DNA from: Sphingobacterium faecale
GTDB taxonomy: Bacteria; Bacteroidota; Bacteroidia; Sphingobacteriales; Sphingobacteriaceae
Reading direction: 5' to 3'
DNA: 64,000 nucleotides
NCBI RefSeq assembly: GCF_016746095.1
Contig: NZ_JAERTY010000012.1
Coordinates: 1-64,000 of the forward strand
Shown here: positions 8,648-17,441 of the stretch, one piece after another
Layout of the letters: each line of letters opens with the position of its first letter
How positions within the stretch are numbered: the first letter of the stretch is position 1
Translations under genes and position numbers: made by a program
Notes under the pieces: generated by a model
The model's input: the letters and a program-made list of their open reading frames with translations, nothing else
The model's database searches: none
Told to the model about the DNA's origin: nothing

Positions 8648-8904
8648 AGTGTAGAGACAGTTCTACACTAACGATGTCTCTCGTTTGAGAAAACCGCCAA
8701 GTTTGCCTGCGAGATGATCGTGAGTTCGCCATTTCTATTGGATTATTTCTATCTTTACAGATACGTAATACCCAATAGGGCGAACTTTGCGTGAGTCTTT
8801 ATGAAGGCAAAGCAGATAAATCTCTTGTAGATTACACTGCAAGGGTTAGCTTGGCGGTTTTCCCTCAATCATAAAGCAGTGAAGTTCGCCCTATTGGTTT
8901 TTTT
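8648..8904 (+). ncRNA. Putative structured non-coding RNA or cruciform element
   Basis: There is no convincing ORF, but stems are dense. Hairpin A is AGTGTAGA (8648-8655) with 8662-8669, a perfect 8-bp stem. An outer stem of 13 bp joins 8689-8701 to 8850-8862, extended inward by TTTGCCT (8702-8708) with 8805-8811. Inside it GTTCGCC (8724-8730) and TATTGG (8736-8741) pair with 8772-8785, and AATCT pairs with AGATT within 8815-8835. The strand 8772-8787 can instead pair over 16 perfect bp with 8882-8897, which is directly followed by seven T residues like a terminator. Competing pairing plus a U-run suggests plus-strand transcription ending near 8904. It is not a tRNA, tmRNA or RNase P that I recognise, and no reverse transcriptase is nearby to make it a retron. 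Confidence 0.45.
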
Positions 8905-8990
8905 ACCAATTTGAACTCTTCAAGCTTCTCGGGAGCCACATCGTTTTTATAAACATTAAATGATTATGAGACGAATTAAAACGACCAAGC

Positions 8991-9032
8991 AAAACCACCA
9001 AGACCCGATCCAGGATCGAGGTCATCGGTTTT
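8991..9032. repeat. Imperfect 42-bp palindrome
   Basis: The arms AAAACC...GACC.GATCC and GGATC..GGTC...GGTTTT surround a one-base centre near 9012. It could form a stem of roughly 17 pairs with mismatches. It lies in a gene-free stretch between the minus-strand operon and the plus-strand TlpA/SusC locus, so it may be a bidirectional terminator or an intergenic palindromic repeat. Confidence 0.4.
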
Positions 9033-9489
9033 CCCATTCACTATTTCAAAAAAATATTATCGCTCCGCCAGAGTAAGGTTGATATTTAGGTGTACAGAAA
9101 AGGGGAGGAGAGATTAATACATCTTTTGTATATATCTTTAGATTTCTCCACTACGGTCGAAATGACGGGAGGGGGAAATGACGACTATAATAAATAATCG
9201 CCAACACCTTTTCTGAATACCAGCCACAGTACAATACGAAGAAAGTACAGTAGACTGATATCAATTATTTAATCTGACACATTAAAGATAGATATTACTT
9301 TCTACTGGTACAAATTTGTTTGTATGTCATGTTGTATTTATGTGCAATATGGAGGCTGGTTCTTGTATTCTTTTTTGAAATGCCACGGAGCTAACGTTTA
9401 AAACCAATTATGATATCGATAGGTGGCATTCATAAATCAAACTGATTTTTGAATTGGCAATGTACCAATCATTGCATAATCCTTAAAAA
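9033..9489. other. Gene-free stretch before the TlpA/SusC locus
   Basis: No ORF with coding character on either strand. It contains one copy of a dispersed palindromic-type repeat at 9146-9172. The promoter for the SusC operon should lie here or within the following 180 bp, but I cannot point to a sure promoter motif. Confidence 0.5.
9146..9172 (+). repeat. Dispersed REP-like repeat, copy 1
   Basis: It matches the window consensus CTCCACTACGGTCGAAATGA followed by CGGGAGG. Related copies are at 9625-9651, 57616-57640 (reverse orientation), 60367-60389 and 60578-60599. All lie outside the conserved coding parts of genes. Confidence 0.65.
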
Positions 9490-9624
9490 ATGAACATTCT
9501 TTTAAAGGCTGGGAGAGGACTGCCCTTTGGGAAAGGTGAACAAGTTAACATGTTAACGAGTTATCAAGACCTTTCCAGTCGCCCAATAGAACTAGATAAG
9601 TACGTGCTAGCATGTGCGAGATTC

Positions 9625-9651
9625 CTCCGCTACGGTCGGAATGACGGGAGG
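9625..9651 (+). repeat. Dispersed REP-like repeat, copy 2
   Basis: It differs from copy 1 at two positions over 27 bp. It lies inside the open frame beginning at 9490, just before the signal peptide of the TlpA-like gene, which argues that the 9490-9672 part of that frame is leader rather than protein. Confidence 0.65.
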
Positions 9652-9672
9652 AAAATATGTAATAATTTATTA

Positions 9673-10419
9673 ATGGTTTTCTGTGTGTTGTTAACTGGCC
9701 TTTTGGTTTCTCCTGCCTTCGGGCAGGAGGCCGATGGCCTAAAGGAGTTTCCAACTAAAGTCGGAGCCATCGTGAAGACTAAGAAAAAGGAGTCGCCTAT
9801 TGAGTTCTTGCAAAACAGCATCAGGCGTAGAAGTTACAATGAAGATCCTGATAAAATATTAAAACGATTTCCCGCTGCTGACTTAGACAAATACCCATCG
9901 GTATTCTATGATATCGATGGAGATCCTATTGATCTATTGGATGAAGGAGAGGTTATTCCAGATTATATTTTGGATATGCCACTATGGGTCGTCAATTATC
10001 CAGATGCTCTCACCGATGTGATAACGCTAAGGCAACTTGCCGGAAAGGGATTTTTATTACTCGAGTTCTGGAACTCGCATTGCAAACCCTGTTTAGAATC
10101 TGTCATAAGATGGGAGGAGAGTCAGTCAAGTTTGGAAGGCGATGTACACTTTCTAGGTATTGCGCTTGATCAACCATATCGTGTACCTCTTGAGATTGAA
10201 AAAAGGAATTGGATCAGTACCCATGTGATTGGGAGGAGTGCCTTAGCGTTGAGTAAATTTTTCTTTAACCGCTTTTCGATGGGGCCTTTAGTATGGATCC
10301 AAGATGGAAAGCTTTTTGGTATTTCGCAAGGTGTCCCGAAAGACCCGCAATTGTTCAAGGATATTTTATCTGGCAGAGTAGCAGCGCTGCCTGCTGAAAT
10401 AACTTTCAAAAGAGATTAA
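9673..10419 (+). CDS. TlpA/thioredoxin-like exported protein
   Basis: The frame is open from 9490, but the ATG at 9673 starts a proper signal peptide (MVFCVLLTGLLVSPAFGQ). The upstream part contains a REP-like repeat and reads like translated spacer, so I place the start at 9673 (248 aa). A middle domain, after an unrecognised 100-residue region, holds a thioredoxin-fold stretch with LLLEFWNSHCKPCLES, the CxxC redox motif of the TlpA/ResA family. The later cis-Pro loop reads RFSMGPLVWI, with Gly-Pro in place of the usual hydrophobic-Pro. The protein should be periplasmic or membrane-anchored and reduce or oxidise thiols. Its stop is 5 bp before the SusC gene, so the two are co-transcribed. 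TlpA-like proteins commonly accompany SusC/D loci in this phylum. Confidence 0.75.
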   Translation: MVFCVLLTGLLVSPAFGQEADGLKEFPTKVGAIVKTKKKESPIEFLQNSIRRRSYNEDPDKILKRFPAADLDKYPSVFYDIDGDPIDLLDEGEVIPDYILDMPLWVVNYPDALTDVITLRQLAGKGFLLLEFWNSHCKPCLESVIRWEESQSSLEGDVHFLGIALDQPYRVPLEIEKRNWISTHVIGRSALALSKFFFNRFSMGPLVWIQDGKLFGISQGVPKDPQLFKDILSGRVAALPAEITFKRD

Positions 10420-10424
10420 GTGCT

Positions 10425-13400
10425 ATGAGAAGATATTATCAAATCAATATGGATCTGAGATGGTTTCTTGGATCATTAATACTCTTAGCTAATCTGTTAG
10501 GGAACGTATCTGCTCAGCAAAATGATGTTATGATTAATGGCGTGGTTCGCTCTGCGGTAGATTCTTCCATTGTCGCAGGGGCTTCGATCGCCGTAGATGG
10601 TACCGCTAGATCGGTACGTAGTGATCAGAAAGGATACTTTAGTATTAAGATCGCGCAAGGCAAGGATCGGATACGGGTTACGCACATGCAGTTCAAATCA
10701 GTAGAGATGCATGTGAAGGATATGGCGAATACGCTGAACGTGTACCTGATACCCAGTACATCTGTGATAGATGAGGTGGAGGTTGTGCAGACGGGGTATT
10801 TCTCTTTGCCTAAAGAAAGAGCAACAGGTTCTTATTCTTATATCGATGAAAAGATGTTGAATAGAGCGGTGGGCGAAGACATCTTATCACGATTGGATAA
10901 CCTAGTGCCGGGCTTACAATTCAAAAATCCGGAAGGTTCCAATGCATCCGATATTCGGGTCCGTGGATTGAGTACCATTCATTCGGATGAAACACCATTG
11001 ATCGTACTGGACAATTTCCCATATGAGGGTGACCTGAAGAATATCAATCCCTCGGATATCGAGAGTGTCACGATATTGAAAGACGCAGCTGCCGCTTCTA
11101 TATGGGGTGCACGTGCAGGAAATGGCGTAATTGTCATCCAGACCAAGAAAGGTAAGTTTGATGCGCCGATACGGCTCAACCTTACCCACAATACGACATG
11201 GAAAGACAAGCCGGATTTGATGAAGGGCATGGATTGGATTCCATCGTCCGAGCTATTAAAGATTGAAAAAGAGAAGTACAAAAAGAGCGCATATACTTTT
11301 AATAACACCACGGCAGTTCCAGCTTATGTGCAGCTTTTGGAAGATTTGCAACAGGGGAAAGTCACACAACAGGAGTTTGATCTATGGGAAGACAGGTTTG
11401 GTAAAGCCAATGTAAGGCAAGATGCCATGGATTATTTGTACAGACCTAATCTACAGCAACAATATTACTTGTCTGGCTCTGGTGGGGGGCAGCAGTACAG
11501 GTTTAATATCGGGATGGGCGTTGATCAGAATCAGATGGAGCTTGTCGGTAATAAGAGTGCACGCTATAATCTGAATTCTTCGGGTACATTCTTGATTGGT
11601 AAGTCTGTGGAATGGCAGACAGGCCTGAGGTATACGAATAGGCAGAACCGATCGGATGGAATTGCATTTTCATCATTAACCAATGTAGAAGGATACCAAT
11701 ATCTGTCACTTAAAGATAGTAACGGGGATAATATGCCAGTCCAGATCTTTGGCCTCCCGCTTGGATATGTAAGAGAGGCGGAATCGTCTGGATTATTGGA
11801 TTGGTACTACAGGCCGCTGGATGAACGTAACTTGGTAGATCGCACGAGTAGAGCAGATGATTTTTTAGTACAACAGGTGCTGACCTATCAACTAAAAGGT
11901 ATATTCCGTGCGTCGGCCAATTACCAGCTATCCCGATCTATACTTGGAGCTAGTACCAAGTATGATAAAGATTCCTATTATGTGCGTGATCTGGTCAACC
12001 GGTTTACACAGTCCGACGGAACGAAGGTAATACCACATCAAGGCATTTATATAGAAAGTCCTAGTAATACAGGATATGTACATGCAGCACGGTTGCAGTT
12101 GGATTTACCAAATTTAAGGTACCGAGATCATCAGATGTCAGGTCTCGCTGGTTCAGAAATCAGAATTTCCAATCAAGAGACACTTCCGGGATTTACAATG
12201 TACAATTACGATAGCGATCTTTTAACGGGTACCGGGCTGATGGATTATTCAAGCTTGTATCGGACTCTCCCTACAGGCACCTCTAGGATACCTTTGCTCA
12301 ATCCCAATCATAAACTCATCAAAGATCGGTTTCTTTCTTATTTTGGAAATTTAGGCTATCAGTTTCAGGATACCTATATATTGACGGGTAGCTTTCGCTG
12401 GGACGGTTCCAATTTGTTTGGCGTTAAAACCAATCAGAAGGGGACAGCGCTGTGGTCAGTAGGGACAGGATGGAATATACTTAATACGTTCTCCTTACCT
12501 GAGGACTTTTTATCACAGCTTAAGCTAAGGACTACCTATGGACTAAGTGGTAATGTCAACAAATCGGTCTCTCATCATCCGATTATTCGTTACGATGTCA
12601 GTTCAAGATTGAATGTTCCAATTGCCATTGTCTCCAACATCGGTAACCCATCTCTTAAGTGGGAGAGTGTGAAAACATTAAACCTTGGATTGGATTTTGG
12701 ATTGAAGGCAGGAAGATTAAATGGCTCAGTGGATTATTACACAAAGAATGGGTATGATTTAATCGGCAACACGTATTTGGCACCGTCCACCGGTGTAACT
12801 ACGGATTATATGATCAATTATGCGGATATTAAAACAAAAGGAGTTGATTTTAGCCTGACGAGTAGATTAGATTATAGAGGGGTAGGTTGGCGTTCTAATT
12901 TGTTGTCGAGTTGGGTGAAAAATAAAGTTTCTAAATACAATACCCCAGAGGTAAACGATCTTTCTTATTTTATAACCGGACCGGTTCCGCCAGTTCTTGG
13001 AGAATCCAAAGATATGCTGTATGCACTGCCTTGGTATGGCCTCGATCCAGATACCGGTTTTCCGTTAATGTATCTTGATGGTGTAAAAACAGAAAGCTAT
13101 ACGTCTTATTACTACGCACAGACTAGGGATGATCTTGTACGAGCCGGCGCTGCTATTCCGACTTGGTATGGCTCATGGCGCAACGATCTGTCATGGAGAG
13201 GTTTGACGCTGTCATTGACCATGCAATTTAAGTTCGGCTATGTCTTTAGAAAGAATTCTTTAGACTCTGGAAATGAGTACAATGGTAAGTATCATATGGA
13301 TTATTTTAACAGGTGGCAGAAATCAGGTGATGAAAAATACACCGATGTACCACGAGCAATAGCTTATGGTGAAGGGAAGGCTATGCAAAGTGCGGCTTAC

Positions 13401-13634
13401 ACGTATACGATGGCACTGATACGCCCTGGAGATCATATACGATTGAATGATATACGTCTAGATTATAGTGTCCCTTTAAAAGGAAACCGTATTAAAAGTC
13501 TGAGTGTGTATGGGATGGCGAGGAATTTAGGATTAATCTGGAACAAAAACAAAGAAAGATTGGACCCAGATTACCATAATGCATCCTATCTACCAAATAA
13601 GGTGTTTTCTTTTGGTTTTCAATCAAGTTTTTAA
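10425..13634 (+). CDS. SusC-like TonB-dependent outer-membrane transporter
   Basis: A 1069-aa protein with a signal peptide ending near NVSAQQ, a carboxypeptidase-regulatory-like beta-sandwich (about residues 35-110), then the plug domain with the family motifs IRVRGLSTI, PLIVLDNFP, IESVTILKDAAAASIWGARAGNGVIVIQT, and a large 22-strand barrel to the C-terminal Phe (FGFQSSF). No STN domain, so it is not a sigma/anti-sigma signalling receptor. It imports a ligand captured by the SusD partner encoded 22 bp downstream. The substrate cannot be read from the sequence. No sugar hydrolase is encoded nearby; the only companion is the thioredoxin-like gene, so a peptide or metal-containing ligand is as likely as a glycan. 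Confidence 0.93.
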   Translation: MRRYYQINMDLRWFLGSLILLANLLGNVSAQQNDVMINGVVRSAVDSSIVAGASIAVDGTARSVRSDQKGYFSIKIAQGKDRIRVTHMQFKSVEMHVKDMANTLNVYLIPSTSVIDEVEVVQTGYFSLPKERATGSYSYIDEKMLNRAVGEDILSRLDNLVPGLQFKNPEGSNASDIRVRGLSTIHSDETPLIVLDNFPYEGDLKNINPSDIESVTILKDAAAASIWGARAGNGVIVIQTKKGKFDAPIRLNLTHNTTWKDKPDLMKGMDWIPSSELLKIEKEKYKKSAYTFNNTTAVPAYVQLLEDLQQGKVTQQEFDLWEDRFGKANVRQDAMDYLYRPNLQQQYYLSGSGGGQQYRFNIGMGVDQNQMELVGNKSARYNLNSSGTFLIGKSVEWQTGLRYTNRQNRSDGIAFSSLTNVEGYQYLSLKDSNGDNMPVQIFGLPLGYVREAESSGLLDWYYRPLDERNLVDRTSRADDFLVQQVLTYQLKGIFRASANYQLSRSILGASTKYDKDSYYVRDLVNRFTQSDGTKVIPHQGIYIESPSNTGYVHAARLQLDLPNLRYRDHQMSGLAGSEIRISNQETLPGFTMYNYDSDLLTGTGLMDYSSLYRTLPTGTSRIPLLNPNHKLIKDRFLSYFGNLGYQFQDTYILTGSFRWDGSNLFGVKTNQKGTALWSVGTGWNILNTFSLPEDFLSQLKLRTTYGLSGNVNKSVSHHPIIRYDVSSRLNVPIAIVSNIGNPSLKWESVKTLNLGLDFGLKAGRLNGSVDYYTKNGYDLIGNTYLAPSTGVTTDYMINYADIKTKGVDFSLTSRLDYRGVGWRSNLLSSWVKNKVSKYNTPEVNDLSYFITGPVPPVLGESKDMLYALPWYGLDPDTGFPLMYLDGVKTESYTSYYYAQTRDDLVRAGAAIPTWYGSWRNDLSWRGLTLSLTMQFKFGYVFRKNSLDSGNEYNGKYHMDYFNRWQKSGDEKYTDVPRAIAYGEGKAMQSAAYTYTMALIRPGDHIRLNDIRLDYSVPLKGNRIKSLSVYGMARNLGLIWNKNKERLDPDYHNASYLPNKVFSFGFQSSF

Positions 13635-13656
13635 CAAGATAATACGATAGAAAAAT

Positions 13657-15009
13657 ATGAGACTAAATATAAAAACTGGATTTTGCATATCCTTCTTGGT
13701 TTTAGTCCTAGGATGTGCGGATGGCTTCCTAGATGTCAAGCAGGATCAAGCGTTACGAATCCCGAATAGTTTAGAAGATGTTGATGCGCTATTAAAAGGT
13801 TTGGTATATAATAGTTCCGCTCGTGAGCTTGCAATTGCAGGAGGAGACGAGTATCAGTTGACTGATGCAATCTATAATGGATTGAGAAATGTATATAAAA
13901 AGAACGCCTATATATGGGCAGATAGTGTGTATTTGGGAGAGAGAGTGCCAGATTGGAATCTGCCGTACTACTATATCATGAACGCTAATCTAGCATTAGA
14001 GGTATTAGAGAAATTGCCTAATCAATCCGAAAAATTGGAACAGGTTAAATCATCGGCACTGTTTCATAGAGCATATAATTTTTATGTGTTAAGCCAAAGT
14101 TTTGCACCTCCTTTTCATCAAAAGGAGCTAAATGCATACGGTTTACCACTTCGATTGGAGTCTGATGTAAGTATTAAAGTAGGACGTAGTACGATTGCAG
14201 AGACCTATCAAAGAATAGTAGCTGATTTGGAAGAAGCTAGTGTTTTAATAAATGATTCGTTTGTTAGCAGGTTTCTACCTTCGAAAAGAGCATGTTATGC
14301 GTTGTTGGCAAGAGTTTATCTGGTGATGGGTGATTTTGATAATGCTTTAAAAAATGCAGAATTGTGCTTATCCATTAATGATTGCTTAAACGATTTTAAC
14401 GAGCTGAACCTGAAGTCTAATTTTTTGTTTACGGCAGATCTAGGTTTGACGAATAAAGAAATTATATTTTACGACAATATGGGCCCATCACTATTTGGTA
14501 GTTCGGCTCCAATAAATAAAGATTTAGTGGAACTATATAGCGATAACGATCTTCGTAAGATTGGGTATTTTCGACAGCAGAATAGCAATAATTTATTTAA
14601 AGGATCGTACACAGGTGGCAACTCGCCTTTCTGTGGGTTAGCCAATGATGAAATTTACTTAATAAAAGCAGAATCTCTCGCTCATTTAGGGAGAGTTTCA
14701 GAAGCTAATGAGACATTGAATGTTTTGTTGAAAAACAGATGTGATAAAAACGAATTTATTCCAATAGCCGTAATTGACAAAAAGGATATGCTTCGAATTG
14801 TCTTCGAAGAGAGAAGGAAAGAGTTGGTGTTAAGAGGTTTAAGGTGGGAAGATCTGAGGCGTTTGGGGTGGATGGAGGAATATAGCCGTGTTGTTAGTAA
14901 AGAGATAAACGGAAAGACACATACGTTAAATCCAAAATCAACAAAATTTACATTTCCTATACCTGAGAAAGAGCTTGAACTTAACCAGATGGTTCAAACT
15001 CCGAGATAA
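13657..15009 (+). CDS. SusD/RagB-like surface lipoprotein
   Basis: A 450-aa lipoprotein. The signal peptide ends in the lipobox LVLGC, followed by the family start GFLDVKQDQ. The TPR-containing body has KSSALFHRAYNFYVLSQSF and AKAESLAHLG-type helices, and the conserved end has FEERRKELVLRGLRWEDLRRLG and FPIPEKELELNQ. It lies at the cell surface and forms the lid of the SusC transporter encoded just upstream. It is shorter than many SusD proteins (500-600 aa), as is common for peptide-type RagB members. Confidence 0.92.
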   Translation: MRLNIKTGFCISFLVLVLGCADGFLDVKQDQALRIPNSLEDVDALLKGLVYNSSARELAIAGGDEYQLTDAIYNGLRNVYKKNAYIWADSVYLGERVPDWNLPYYYIMNANLALEVLEKLPNQSEKLEQVKSSALFHRAYNFYVLSQSFAPPFHQKELNAYGLPLRLESDVSIKVGRSTIAETYQRIVADLEEASVLINDSFVSRFLPSKRACYALLARVYLVMGDFDNALKNAELCLSINDCLNDFNELNLKSNFLFTADLGLTNKEIIFYDNMGPSLFGSSAPINKDLVELYSDNDLRKIGYFRQQNSNNLFKGSYTGGNSPFCGLANDEIYLIKAESLAHLGRVSEANETLNVLLKNRCDKNEFIPIAVIDKKDMLRIVFEERRKELVLRGLRWEDLRRLGWMEEYSRVVSKEINGKTHTLNPKSTKFTFPIPEKELELNQMVQTPR

Positions 15010-15021
15010 TTGTATAAATCA

Positions 15022-15050
15022 ATATGGGCCAAAGTCAATTTGGCCCATAT
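15022..15050. terminator. Bidirectional intrinsic terminator
   Basis: A perfect 12-bp stem (ATATGGGCCAAA at 15022-15033 and its complement at 15039-15050) with a 5-base loop. It lies between the converging susD-like gene and the minus-strand 133-aa gene, and A/T-rich sequence follows on both sides. Confidence 0.8.
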
Positions 15051-15068
15051 ATTTAAACAGAGATAGCT

Positions 15069-15470
15069 TTATTGTTCCTCAATGGATCTTGCATACCCGT
15101 CACCTAAGCTTTCTGGAGAAACAGGTGCGTTTTTTAAAGTAAATGCTTCGGTAATTGTTAAACCAATTACTTCACTTTGATTCAATAGATTGTCTGTATT
15201 AAGACGAACCATACAAGAGTCAAGTTGATTTTGTGTTCCGCAAAAATTACCTGAGTCCTCTTGTGGAGGTGCAGTAGCAATACCTGTAATCTTTAGATTG
15301 CTAGGGGTCTGGTCCGAATTGGAGTCAATTACCTCGACCTCATACCACACCGGACCTGCAAGCGCTTTATCTGCTTTTAGGTATTTACTGATACCAGCCG
15401 AAGCTAGTGTTGTTGCTGCAATCGCTAAGGCTGCCAAAGCCATTGCATAATTTTTAATGTTTATTAGCAT
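15069..15470 (-). CDS. DUF6520-like exported small protein
   Basis: A 133-aa protein with an N-terminal hydrophobic segment (YAMALAALAIAATTLASAG) that looks like a signal or anchor. A mature part follows with two Cys in CGTQNQLDSC. This shape and the neighbouring MauE-like gene match the DUF6520 group common in Bacteroidota. Function is unknown. It is read from the minus strand about 200 bp downstream of the MauE-like gene and probably shares its transcript. The family call is from memory of the pattern. Confidence 0.55.
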   Translation of the reverse strand: MLINIKNYAMALAALAIAATTLASAGISKYLKADKALAGPVWYEVEVIDSNSDQTPSNLKITGIATAPPQEDSGNFCGTQNQLDSCMVRLNTDNLLNQSEVIGLTITEAFTLKNAPVSPESLGDGYARSIEEQ

Positions 15471-15676
15471 AACGCTATAATTTGTTGTTTGTGTTTCTTT
15501 CTTTTTATTGCCCTCAGAAAGATCAAAGGGAGAATGTTATCCAGACCGACCTGCCTTTTGGTTCGATGCCCCAAGCCGTATCTATTGGATAGTCGTAAAG
15601 GTCTTTTGGCCGACACGCCCTGCACACAGTGACCTAGTCACCGGGATTCGTTGTGTATGTAGTCAGTGACAAGTAT

Positions 15677-16129
15677 TCAGTGATCAGTTATCAGACTTGT
15701 ATTGTTTATAGTTTGGTGGGGTTCTCGATGTACAATGAATCCTGTAATACTGATGGCCAAGAAAAACAGATTGAACCAGAAGTGCTGCATCCAGCTTATA
15801 CCGGAGATGATCAGCCCACAGCCGCAGGGCAGTTTGCCCCATGCGCCGAGTAGAGCTAGGCCAATGTATCCGGTAAAAGCGGCCATCCATATGGAGGACA
15901 ACAGCAGGCCTAACCTGCGGAATCGATCCGTTATGAGCAGTATGACCGTGAGGATCTCCAAGACCGGCAAGGTGTAGATCAGCGTCCAGGCTATAACATC
16001 GCTTAGAGGCTGTCGCAGTATCCCAATCTGGAATGTGTCAAAATGCAGCACCTGATAGAGGCAGATGGGGATCCATAGCGCCAGCAGGACTACGGTGATG
16101 CTATTTGTTATGTATGTTTTGGTTTTCAT
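15677..16129 (-). CDS. MauE/DoxX-like four-helix membrane protein
   Basis: A 150-aa protein with four hydrophobic helices (about 8-28, 45-66, 72-95, 115-135) and the Cys pair CGCG between helices 3 and 4. This is the layout of MauE/DoxX-type redox membrane proteins. In methylamine dehydrogenase systems MauE helps disulfide formation. Here it is paired with a DUF6520-like gene, an arrangement frequent in this phylum and of unknown purpose. It is probably involved in handling disulfides in exported small proteins. Confidence 0.7.
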   Translation of the reverse strand: MKTKTYITNSITVVLLALWIPICLYQVLHFDTFQIGILRQPLSDVIAWTLIYTLPVLEILTVILLITDRFRRLGLLLSSIWMAAFTGYIGLALLGAWGKLPCGCGLIISGISWMQHFWFNLFFLAISITGFIVHREPHQTINNTSLITDH

Positions 16130-16258
16130 GAGTGTGTGTTAGTTATGAAGTTATCGTGTGATCTAGTTATCCAGCTTGGTGTTTTCCGGTTTATCGGAAT
16201 CCTAATTTTTCATCGGAATTATCAAGTCTGTATAGTTATGTTGTTATAGTGTTGTCCG

Positions 16259-17071
16259 TTAAATTAGCTTTGCGATGTGTTCGAGATCTTCCATGCTGGG
16301 TGGGTAGCCTATTGGTAATCTATCATGGGTACCGATGTAGGCTATGATCTCGTTTGGTGGTTGTGCTCGGGTTATACTCCTTATCGATTCGCTGAGTTTG
16401 GCCCATAGACTGTTGTGGCTTTTTTCTCCGTCAGTCCGATTTACAATTTTGGCCACTTGCCAGCCGATCCATTCAAGTTTTAGGGCCTCGTTGTAGTATC
16501 GCCAGTCGTAGTTTATTTGCGCAAAGATCTCCAATATATGTGCGTACAGGAGGCTGAGGTCGAGATGGAACAGCAGCTCGTGCCGCGCTGGACTGAGTGA
16601 GGCAATCGTGTGAAAGTTCATCTCCGGAAGTGTCAGTTCCATGCCGAGGATATAGCTTTGCTCTGCGATATCCAACTCGTCAATGATATAATAGTGTGCG
16701 GGATCGTTGGTCTTAAAAAGAAGGCCTTGCTGCGTGAGTTGTGCCAGTGCAAATTCGATCAGATACGCCATTTCGCTGACGTTGTCCCGGTAAGGATTGG
16801 TCTTGAATATCAGATCCATCGTGTCGGCTGCATCTTCTAAGTACTTTCGCGGACATCGCCCGAATTGTTGCTCAAAAGCTCTTGCGGTTATCTCGTAGCT
16901 GCTGTACAGGATCTCGCGCTCCTGCTCCATCAGTTCAAACGGAAAGTGATAGGGACTGTTGTTCCACCCTTCGGGAGCCAGCTCGCACATCATTTCGGGG
17001 AGCTGTATATATAAGCGTTCCATGACGTGATGGAGCACCTTGCTTTTTAGATATGTGGTTCTTTCTGCCAT
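16259..17071 (-). CDS. Hypothetical protein, 270 aa
   Basis: I do not recognise a family. The protein is soluble, acidic and helix-rich, without signal peptide or known motif. The frame extends to a TTG at 17110, but the first ATG (17071, MAERTTYLKSK) is the likelier start. The region just upstream of the TTG (17114-17160) is almost identical to the region upstream of the small membrane-protein gene at 51355, suggesting a shared control segment or a duplicated 5' end. It lies 130 bp upstream of the MauE-like gene in the same direction. Confidence 0.6.
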   Translation of the reverse strand: MAERTTYLKSKVLHHVMERLYIQLPEMMCELAPEGWNNSPYHFPFELMEQEREILYSSYEITARAFEQQFGRCPRKYLEDAADTMDLIFKTNPYRDNVSEMAYLIEFALAQLTQQGLLFKTNDPAHYYIIDELDIAEQSYILGMELTLPEMNFHTIASLSPARHELLFHLDLSLLYAHILEIFAQINYDWRYYNEALKLEWIGWQVAKIVNRTDGEKSHNSLWAKLSESIRSITRAQPPNEIIAYIGTHDRLPIGYPPSMEDLEHIAKLI

Positions 17072-17113
17072 TGTTATCGGATTATAAAGTTTGCTTGCTT
17101 CATAATCCAAAGG

Positions 17114-17160
17114 TAGGGCGAATAATAGGGCAGGAGGTAGTCCTTATACGACTTGATAGG
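17114..17160. repeat. 47-bp repeat, copy A
   Basis: It matches 51359-51405 at 45 of 47 positions. Each copy sits immediately upstream of a minus-strand gene that appears to start with TTG-GA. Read on the minus strand, one frame gives the shared peptide PIKSYKDYLLP in both copies, so the repeat could be a fossil of a coding segment. No ORF with a start supports this. Confidence 0.7.
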
Positions 17161-17441
17161 GGTTATAAAACGACTTTTGCGGTGGTTTTCAGAGTATTAT
17201 TGCTTTATCGTGCTTTTATTTGTTGCTTTTCGATAACAGATCAAGACGATCGTCTGTGGCATAGTGATGGGGAGTGCCACAGCAGCTTGGTTCTTGAATT
17301 ACGAGTTGCCGGATACCAATATCTATCTTGATTGTCCAGATGTCCGGGATGTATTATTTTAATGCGCAGACCGACAATGGGAGAGGGTAATGCCTGACCG
17401 GGAGCTGTCGATAGACGGTTGCTTCGCGTATAATCTTTATT

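Noticed and set aside
8648..8904. A retron ncRNA
   Set aside because: The stems would fit loosely, but there is no reverse transcriptase gene nearby and the typical branching-G context could not be shown.
15480..15676. A short minus-strand ORF and a tRNA-like GGTTCGA motif between the DUF6520-like and MauE-like genes
   Set aside because: The ORF has only GTG starts and no protein-like pattern; no cloverleaf can be drawn around the motif.
17053..17331. A 92-codon plus-strand frame over the 47-bp repeat
   Set aside because: It overlaps the start of the minus-strand gene and has mixed, unpatterned composition; judged a chance frame.
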